A stretch of DNA of 11,679 nt, from contig CALBLM010000109.1 in assembly GCA_937895695.1 (NCBI GenBank), forward strand, positions 1 through 11,679, read 5' to 3'. The notes beneath the pieces were generated by a model. It was not told the DNA's origin, ran no database searches, and saw only the letters and a program-made list of their open reading frames with translations. Position numbers and translations under genes: made by a program. This document shows, in pieces, positions 7,512 to 11,679 of the stretch. The DNA comes from an uncultured Megasphaera sp. Its GTDB lineage: Bacteria; Bacillota; Negativicutes; Veillonellales; Megasphaeraceae. Position 1 is the first letter of the stretch. Each line of letters begins with the position of its first letter.

Positions 7512-8933
7512 TTATTTCCATGCCGAATCGGGTAATGCTAATATTTGCTTCCACGCGTTATTAATCGCTGCTCCCATCATTTTTTTCCCTGGCGGATCTA
7601 AATGAATCCCATCGACGGCTAATTCCGGTTTTAAAATACCCTCTTCATCAGCCATGCCCGGTGTAATATTAATATGAACCTGCGTACGTATATACGCATT
7701 GACTTCGGCAATTAATGTCTGCCAATTATCTGCTGTCGGTTCATCAAAGGCCTGTTTAATATGTGCTGGATTCAATGGTGGAATCGTTAAAAAGACAGGT
7801 CGAATATGATGGGACAGACATTTTTCCTTAATCGTTTTCAAATCAGCAATGACATCTTCTGACGGAACACCGGCACGCAAACTATTCGTGCCAATCAATA
7901 TCAGCAAATAGGATGGCTGAAAAGGAAGAACATCCCGATCAAATCGTTCGACTGCCATTTCACTCGTATCGCCGCTTTGCGCCAAGTTGACCGTCGGAAA
8001 TGTCAAATAATGGCCATAACTAAAATCCCAATACGTTGGCGAATACGAAATACTACCGCCGCCATGACTGATACTGTCACCAAAAATAGCAATACATCCT
8101 TTTTCAGCTTTCGGACTGGTTAAAAACGGCAAGGCATCTGAATATACACCAATGGGTTGTCCTTCTGCATCCATAGCCCGCACCCGCCAATAAAACGGCG
8201 TATCGGATACGCGAGATTTCTGATCATATTGATGAATATTTGTCGGTGTATACGAATCAATACGATGTACAGACGGTTCAATTCCATTTGGATTTTCCGG
8301 CCGATCGTTAAGAATTTCCAATTCATACTTAGCGGCTCCCGGTACAGCAATCCAATCATATACAGGATATAATAAAACTTCATCAGGTCCTTGATTATAA
8401 AATGCCATTGGTGTCGGCTTTTCTGTAAACGGTTCAAACCGATCAATATGAGATGCTTCCACATCCGAAAAAGCACTAATAGGCTGTTTGTCTATATCAA
8501 ATCCACGAACACGCCAATAAAACACTTGTCCCATATAAGATTCTGGCAATGCTAACTCATATCCCGTCGTATATGCAATCTGAGAGGGCATCATTAGGGT
8601 ATAGGTATGGCCAGTTTTCTTGTCCATAATATCCCCTTTACTATCCGGTTTTAATACCTGTACGTCATAACCAACAGCACCGTCAATGCGACTCCAGTGC
8701 AACACGGGATTTCCAACAGCTGGATTACCGGCTGTATAATGCATCGTCACAACAGGCTTTTCTGACGAAGAAATAACCACTTTCGCTTTGGGCGTTTTCT
8801 TAGCTGTTTGTGCAATCGACGGATGAATCCGAACCGCCGTTGTCATCGGCAGCGTCATTTCCTTCGCCATGGTAGTACTTCCCAGCATCATACTGAAAAA
8901 TACTACTAATGAAATAAGAGATGTATGTTTCAT
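7512..8933 (-). CDS. Secreted two-FN3-module SGNH/GDSL hydrolase (paralogue B)
   Basis: A 473-residue paralogue of the next gene downstream, with the same domain order throughout. The signal peptide is about 1-23 (SLISLVVFFSMMLGSTTMA, then KE). A Lys/Ser/Thr-rich linker is at about 44-60. Fibronectin-III-like modules are at about 74-160 (LHWSRIDGAVGYDVQV to FYWRVRG) and 187-272 (YPVYDWIAVPGAAKYELEI to FYWRVRA). The SGNH domain is about 280-465: FGDSISHGGG with nucleophile S287, AQSGDTS with G321, GTNS with N350, and DGIHLD with D441 and H444. The start at 8933 follows AAAGGAA about eleven bases upstream, and a strong promoter lies just before it. It is probably the first gene of a two-gene unit with paralogue A. 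It is likely extracytoplasmic and, as no sortase or S-layer motif is seen, soluble or loosely held by the FN3 modules. Confidence 0.85.
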   Translation of the reverse strand: MKHTSLISLVVFFSMMLGSTTMAKEMTLPMTTAVRIHPSIAQTAKKTPKAKVVISSSEKPVVTMHYTAGNPAVGNPVLHWSRIDGAVGYDVQVLKPDSKGDIMDKKTGHTYTLMMPSQIAYTTGYELALPESYMGQVFYWRVRGFDIDKQPISAFSDVEASHIDRFEPFTEKPTPMAFYNQGPDEVLLYPVYDWIAVPGAAKYELEILNDRPENPNGIEPSVHRIDSYTPTNIHQYDQKSRVSDTPFYWRVRAMDAEGQPIGVYSDALPFLTSPKAEKGCIAIFGDSISHGGGSISYSPTYWDFSYGHYLTFPTVNLAQSGDTSEMAVERFDRDVLPFQPSYLLILIGTNSLRAGVPSEDVIADLKTIKEKCLSHHIRPVFLTIPPLNPAHIKQAFDEPTADNWQTLIAEVNAYIRTQVHINITPGMADEEGILKPELAVDGIHLDPPGKKMMGAAINNAWKQILALPDSAWK

Positions 8934-8975
8934 GCCAATTCATTCCTTTTACATGTAATATATTGTGCGTATCTT

Positions 8976-9004
8976 ATTATAAGTCATCCCTTCTCAACTG
9001 ACAA
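8976..9004 (-). promoter_or_regulatory. Sigma-70-type promoter of the SGNH gene pair
   Basis: On the - strand TTGTCA (9004-8999) and TATAAT (8981-8976) are separated by exactly 17 bp. The start would be near 8969, giving a leader of about 35 nt to the ATG at 8933. Confidence 0.7.
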
Positions 9005-9062
9005 TGTATCCGTTTTGATATATGCTGCGGAATAGATAGAGGGATACGTATTCGCATAACAA

Positions 9063-9093
9063 AAAGGCACGCAGATGCATACTGTGTGCCTTT
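9063..9093 (-). terminator. Terminator after the ppiB / GIY-YIG unit
   Basis: 12-bp arms (9063-9074 with 9082-9093; AAAGGCAC paired with GTGCCTTT) contain one mismatch. Read on the - strand the hairpin is followed by TTTTTGTT, as expected for an intrinsic terminator closing the leftward unit and insulating the SGNH promoter. On the + strand the mismatch becomes a G-U pair, but the T run is shorter. Confidence 0.75.
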
Positions 9094-9109
9094 CTCATTC
9101 ACTGCTATG

Positions 9110-9178
9110 TTATGCAGAAGCAACTTTTACCGTTTTTTGCACAATATCTGTACCATGCTCTCCGCCTGCACAAGTCAT
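9110..9178 (-). CDS. Possible 22-residue ORF (unrecognised)
   Basis: Between the GIY-YIG stop codon and the terminator is an ATG ORF reading MTCAGGEHGTDIVQKTVKVA plus two residues. It looks more protein-like than random intergenic DNA, and in-frame codons continue upstream to a TAG with no other start. The only ribosome-site candidate is GGAAAG about 12 bases upstream, which is weak. A separate frame upstream ends in a TGA that overlaps this ATG (ATGA), but that frame has no standard start codon. It could be a true microprotein, the tail of a decayed gene, or chance. I do not recognise it. Confidence 0.2.
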   Translation of the reverse strand: MTCAGGEHGTDIVQKTVKVASA

Positions 9179-9209
9179 AATTCGTATTTTCTTTCCAGCG
9201 CACTACGGA

Positions 9210-9494
9210 TTATTTTATCTCCTCTGACTGATATAAAGCCAAGATAGCTTCTGCATCATGATAAAATGCTTCTTTTTTGGTCCGTGGCCACTGTTTAATC
9301 TGCCATTCCCAATGCATGGCATCATGCTTTGTCGCAAAGCCATGATGCCATATCAAAGTAACAGGCCGCCGCGATCGTGTATATTTAGCTCCTCTGCCGC
9401 GATTATGCGCAGCTACCCGCTTAGCGACATCTGTCGTCCAACCTGTATACAGCGTCCCATCGGCACAACGTACTGTATAGGTATAATAGGGCAT
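9210..9494 (-). CDS. GIY-YIG domain protein, YhbQ/YazA (UPF0213) type
   Basis: A 94-residue single-domain member of the GIY-YIG nuclease superfamily, the fold of the UvrC N-terminal domain and homing nucleases. The two-tyrosine motif appears as YTV at 5-7 and YTG at 16-18 (TLYTGWTTD), followed by R27 (AKRVAAHN). The GAKYTRSRRPVTL block is characteristic of the UPF0213 group, and the probable catalytic glutamate is E63 in HWEWQIKQW. The length is normal for the group, whose cellular role is unsettled; DNA repair or processing is presumed. Its ATG lies one base after the stop codon of the cyclophilin gene (TAACATG) with only a weak GGAA upstream, so it is probably translated by coupling. Confidence 0.9.
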   Translation of the reverse strand: MPYYTYTVRCADGTLYTGWTTDVAKRVAAHNRGRGAKYTRSRRPVTLIWHHGFATKHDAMHWEWQIKQWPRTKKEAFYHDAEAILALYQSEEIK

Positions 9495-9495
9495 G

Positions 9496-9981
9496 TTATT
9501 CGGGAAGTTCCGTTACAATCTTAACCGTATTCAAAACGACATCATCCAAGGGCTTATCGGCAAAATTGGTTTTCACATGGCTAATCGCTTCTACCGTTTC
9601 GTAATCTTTCACAACTTTGCCAAAAATAGAATGATGGTTTTGAAGCCATGGCGTCGGAACGACAGTGACAAAAAACTGCGAACTCCCCGTATTCGGACCT
9701 GCATTAGCCATCGCTAGCACGCCCGGTTCAGCAAACGTCAAAGACGGGTCAAATTCATCTGGAATGGTTTCATCTGAGCCGCCACAACCTGTACCGGTCG
9801 GATCGCCACCTTGAATCATAAATTCAGCAATAATGCGATGAAAAATGGTTCCATCATAAAAACCGGATTCGGCCAATTTCTTAAAATTAGCTACCGTAAT
9901 CGGGGCTTGATCCGGAAATAATTGAACTGTAAAATCTCCACGATTTGTTTGAAAAATTGCATATAATGTATTATCTGCCAT
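9496..9981 (-). CDS. ppiB: Cyclophilin-type peptidyl-prolyl cis-trans isomerase
   Basis: A 161-residue single-domain cyclophilin that catalyses proline cis-trans isomerisation during protein folding. It has no signal peptide, so it should be cytosolic. Active-site residues known from CypA are matched: R49 (FHRI), F54-M55-Q57 (EFMIQGGD), Q102-F103-F104 (GSSQFFV), W112-L113 (TPWLQ) and H116/H117 (HHSIFGKV). The tryptophan at the CypA W121 position is kept; E. coli enzymes have phenylalanine there. The start at 9981 has GGAGG nine bases upstream. It is first in a two-gene unit with the GIY-YIG gene, and divergent from the MFS-marR operon. The symbol is by family similarity. Confidence 0.93.
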   Translation of the reverse strand: MADNTLYAIFQTNRGDFTVQLFPDQAPITVANFKKLAESGFYDGTIFHRIIAEFMIQGGDPTGTGCGGSDETIPDEFDPSLTFAEPGVLAMANAGPNTGSSQFFVTVVPTPWLQNHHSIFGKVVKDYETVEAISHVKTNFADKPLDDVVLNTVKIVTELPE

Positions 9982-10014
9982 GAACTATTCCTCCATTTAT
10001 TATCGGTTTATTTT

Positions 10015-10043
10015 ATATTACCGTAGATTAGCCGGACATGCAA
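10015..10043 (-). promoter_or_regulatory. Probable promoter of the ppiB unit
   Basis: On the - strand TTGCAT (10043-10038) and TAATAT (10020-10015) are separated by 17 bp, placing the start near 10008 and leaving a leader of about 27 nt that contains the GGAGG ribosome site. Confidence 0.55.
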
Positions 10044-10080
10044 GAAATGCTTTCTTTTATTTTTATATGTAAGAAAAAAT

Positions 10081-10109
10081 TTGACATTTTTTTCAATGAG
10101 CCGTACAAT
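10081..10109 (+). promoter_or_regulatory. Strong sigma-70-type promoter of the MFS-marR operon
   Basis: A consensus TTGACA (10081-10086) and a near-consensus TACAAT (10104-10109) are separated by exactly 17 bp, the best promoter in the window. The start would be near 10116, immediately before the operator palindrome, so full repression would be needed to keep it silent. Confidence 0.8.
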
Positions 10110-10117
10110 AAATACAG

Positions 10118-10151
10118 TTTTCAGATGGTTAACTAGTTAATTATCTGAAAA
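10118..10151. promoter_or_regulatory. Operator 1: 34-bp inverted repeat with TTAACTAGTTAA core
   Basis: Arms 10118-10134 and 10135-10151 are complementary over 15 of 17 positions, and the two exceptions are G opposite T. The core TTAACTAGTTAA (10129-10140) is a perfect 12-bp palindrome of the kind bound by MarR-family dimers. It directly follows the predicted start point. In RNA the arms could form a long hairpin, and six T (10154-10159) follow, so a role as a leader terminator is possible too. Confidence 0.7.
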
Positions 10152-10169
10152 TGTTTTTTCTTTATTTAA

Positions 10170-10181
10170 TTAACTAGTTAT
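10170..10181. promoter_or_regulatory. Operator 2: repeat of the TTAACTAGTTA core
   Basis: TTAACTAGTTA at 10170-10180 repeats 11 bases of the operator 1 core, with TAACTAGTTA as a perfect 10-bp palindrome. Its centre is 41 bp from that of operator 1, about four helical turns, so two dimers would sit on the same face of the DNA. It lies just upstream of the AAGGAG ribosome site of the MFS gene. Confidence 0.6.
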
Positions 10182-10210
10182 CTATTTTATACAAAAGGAG
10201 CGTATTTATT

Positions 10211-11410
10211 ATGCATTCTGCTATCTTATGGACCAAACCTTTTTTGGCGATTATCGTTGCCAATGGATTACTATTTGCTAGTTTTCATAGTTTGCTTCCT
10301 ACACTACCGATGTACATCGCTTCATTAGGTTCTTCCGGCGCAATTGTCGGCTTGATTTCTGGTATTTTTGGCATATCTGCTATTGGCATTCGTTTTTTTA
10401 CGGATGACTTCGTTTGTCGGTTTGGCAAAAAGCGTTGCTTATATTTGGGAATTTTTCTTTCTGCCTTAGCAACCATTTCTTACATGTTCTTTACCTCTAC
10501 TGGCATGCTGCTGGCTGCCCGCATTATTCAAGGACTTGGCTTTGGACTGGGAACAACCTTTGCTGCAGCCATCGCCGTCGACGTTATTCCCGCATCCCGC
10601 CGTGGCGAAGGCGTTGGCTATTTTGGTCTTGGCAATACGATTTCCATGGGAATTGCCCCAGCATTTGGCGTATTTCTTCTAACATCATTTAGCGCAAATT
10701 TTCTGTTTACGTTTTCTACGCTCGCATCGGTATTGGCTATTGGCAGTGTGTTGCTTTGTCATATGCCGGCAAGAGCTAAACGACTGCAAAAAGAACAACA
10801 ACAGTCCCCCAAAGAAAAAATTCCTTTTATGAGCCATTTTTTTGAAGCCGGTACAGGCTATCCGGCCTTTTTTACGATGCTTTTCGGTCTATCTTACGGC
10901 AGTGTCAATACATTTATTGCCTTAATGGCCCAAGAAGCACATATTGAAAATCCCGGCCTCTTTTTTGTCATCGGTACGATATTCGTCTTTATTACTCGTG
11001 CCTTTGGCGGCCGTATTTACGATATAAAAGGACCTTTCTGGGTACTCCTGCCTGGTATTCTTTCTTATACCATCGGTGTCATCCTGATTATACAAGCTAC
11101 TACGTTTACACTCTTAATGATAGCTGCTGTCTTCTACGGATTAGGTGCCGGACTCATTATGCCGGCTCTCATGACCTGGCTGTTTAATTCCGTCGCCCCA
11201 GATCGTCGCAGTAATGCCAGCGCAACCTACTACAACATGCTCGATGTCGGTACCAGTGCCGGTATTATTGTCTTAGGCAGTATTGCCGACATGATTGGCT
11301 ATATTCACATGTTTTATGTCATCCTTGCTGCTATGATTCTGTTTCTCCTCGTTTTCTTATTTCAACACATGGCACATGCGCTTCCCCAAGGAGGACAAAC
11401 ACATGATTGA
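10211..11410 (+). CDS. MFS transporter, probable drug efflux
   Basis: A 399-residue inner-membrane major facilitator, with about 12 hydrophobic segments and the usual length. Motif A is recognisable in the first cytoplasmic loop (DDFVCRFGKKR, about 65-75). Motif B is ARIIQGLGFGLGTTFAA, with R104. A glycine/proline-rich motif C-like segment in helix 5 (GYFGLGNTISMGIAPAFGV, about 136-154) is typical of proton-coupled exporters. The central cytoplasmic loop (about 190-210) is rich in Lys/Gln (KRLQKEQQQSPKEK), as expected between the two six-helix halves. AAGGAG is ten bases before the ATG. It is in an operon with the overlapping marR-type gene, which strongly suggests inducible export of a toxic compound. 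The substrate is not readable from sequence. Confidence 0.9.
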   Translation: MHSAILWTKPFLAIIVANGLLFASFHSLLPTLPMYIASLGSSGAIVGLISGIFGISAIGIRFFTDDFVCRFGKKRCLYLGIFLSALATISYMFFTSTGMLLAARIIQGLGFGLGTTFAAAIAVDVIPASRRGEGVGYFGLGNTISMGIAPAFGVFLLTSFSANFLFTFSTLASVLAIGSVLLCHMPARAKRLQKEQQQSPKEKIPFMSHFFEAGTGYPAFFTMLFGLSYGSVNTFIALMAQEAHIENPGLFFVIGTIFVFITRAFGGRIYDIKGPFWVLLPGILSYTIGVILIIQATTFTLLMIAAVFYGLGAGLIMPALMTWLFNSVAPDRRSNASATYYNMLDVGTSAGIIVLGSIADMIGYIHMFYVILAAMILFLLVFLFQHMAHALPQGGQTHD

Positions 11411-11679
11411 TAACGATATACTGCAAAAGGATGACGCACTCATTCATCAAATCTACGTAACGATGCGTCTGTTTACGAAAAATCTCAATGACGTCATTTC
11501 CCCTTATGACATATATAGTTCAGAATGGACGATTATCAATTATCTTCATCATCACGAGGCGATTTCCCAAGCCGATTTAGCAGCTGCTCTGCAAATTGAA
11601 CCAGCTGCCGTTTCTAAAACGATTGGAAAAATGGAAAAAAAAGGATTAGTCACGCGTTCCAGTGCCAAAGACAAACGAG
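11403..11679 (+). CDS. MarR-family transcriptional regulator, cut by window edge
   Basis: About 92 residues are present; the family usually has 135-160, so the C-terminal third lies outside. A dimerisation helix (about 10-32) leads to the winged HTH: SSEWTIINYLHHHEAISQADLAAAL, then the recognition helix EPAAVSKTIGKMEKKGLVTR (about 66-85) and the start of the wing with the conserved D-K-R (90-92). The start ATG overlaps the end of the MFS gene by eight bases, and AAGGAGG lies within that gene upstream, so expression is coupled. It is the likely repressor of its own operon through the TTAACTAGTTA sites, released by a ligand that the exporter pumps out (inference from family behaviour). Confidence 0.92.
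   Translation, partial: MIDNDILQKDDALIHQIYVTMRLFTKNLNDVISPYDIYSSEWTIINYLHHHEAISQADLAAALQIEPAAVSKTIGKMEKKGLVTRSSAKDKR

Noticed and set aside
7491..7512. Inverted repeat at the end of SGNH paralogue B as a terminator
   Set aside because: The stem is almost all A/T and no T run follows on the - strand, so a working terminator is unlikely.
6142..8372. Several + strand open frames opposite the SGNH genes
   Set aside because: They are antisense shadows with no ribosome sites and low-complexity Ile/Arg/Tyr-rich composition, while the - strand genes are clearly coding.
1..11679. CRISPR arrays, tRNA/rRNA genes, insertion sequences, riboswitches
   Set aside because: I saw no spaced direct repeats, tRNA-like cloverleaf, transposase motif, terminal inverted repeats or known riboswitch core in any intergenic gap.

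Overview
The window looks like a chromosomal segment of a low-to-moderate GC Firmicute. Family resemblances (an E. coli-like GlpK regulatory loop, a MacAB-type exporter, secreted SGNH proteins) make me lean towards the diderm Negativicutes (Megasphaera/Veillonella type). That placement is inference from memory and the sequence does not prove it. I see no tRNA, rRNA, CRISPR array, phage gene or insertion sequence.

Layout. (1) 1-2522: a glycerol kinase gene (glpK, - strand, C-terminal end cut by the window edge) is divergent from a SorC/DeoR-type sugar-binding regulator (+). The glpK promoter is clear and carries a perfect 12-bp palindrome just after the -10 box, so local control of glycerol use by the neighbouring regulator is plausible. 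A strong hairpin terminator follows the regulator. (2) 2735-5841: a three-gene + strand operon encodes a MacAB/YknXYZ-type exporter: membrane-fusion protein, ABC ATPase and FtsX-type permease. It ends in a hairpin shared with the converging genes. (3) 5971-8933: two tandem - strand paralogues encode secreted proteins with the order signal peptide, two fibronectin-III-like modules, SGNH/GDSL hydrolase domain. (4) 9063-9981: a - strand pair encodes a cyclophilin-type peptidyl-prolyl isomerase and, one base downstream, a small GIY-YIG (YhbQ/UPF0213-type) protein, with a terminator after them. (5) 10081-11679: an MFS exporter and an overlapping MarR-family regulator gene (cut by the window edge) are driven by a near-consensus promoter. 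Two TTAACTAGTTA operators lie in its leader, 41 bp apart centre to centre, which is the arrangement of a self-repressed drug-efflux operon.

Taken together this is mostly ordinary housekeeping and envelope/efflux gene content. No new multi-gene system is evident. The parts most worth a second look are the twin FN3-SGNH secreted hydrolases of unknown substrate, the double-operator leader of the MFS-marR operon, the GlpK loop that lacks both known control sites, and a possible 22-codon ORF between the GIY-YIG gene and its terminator.
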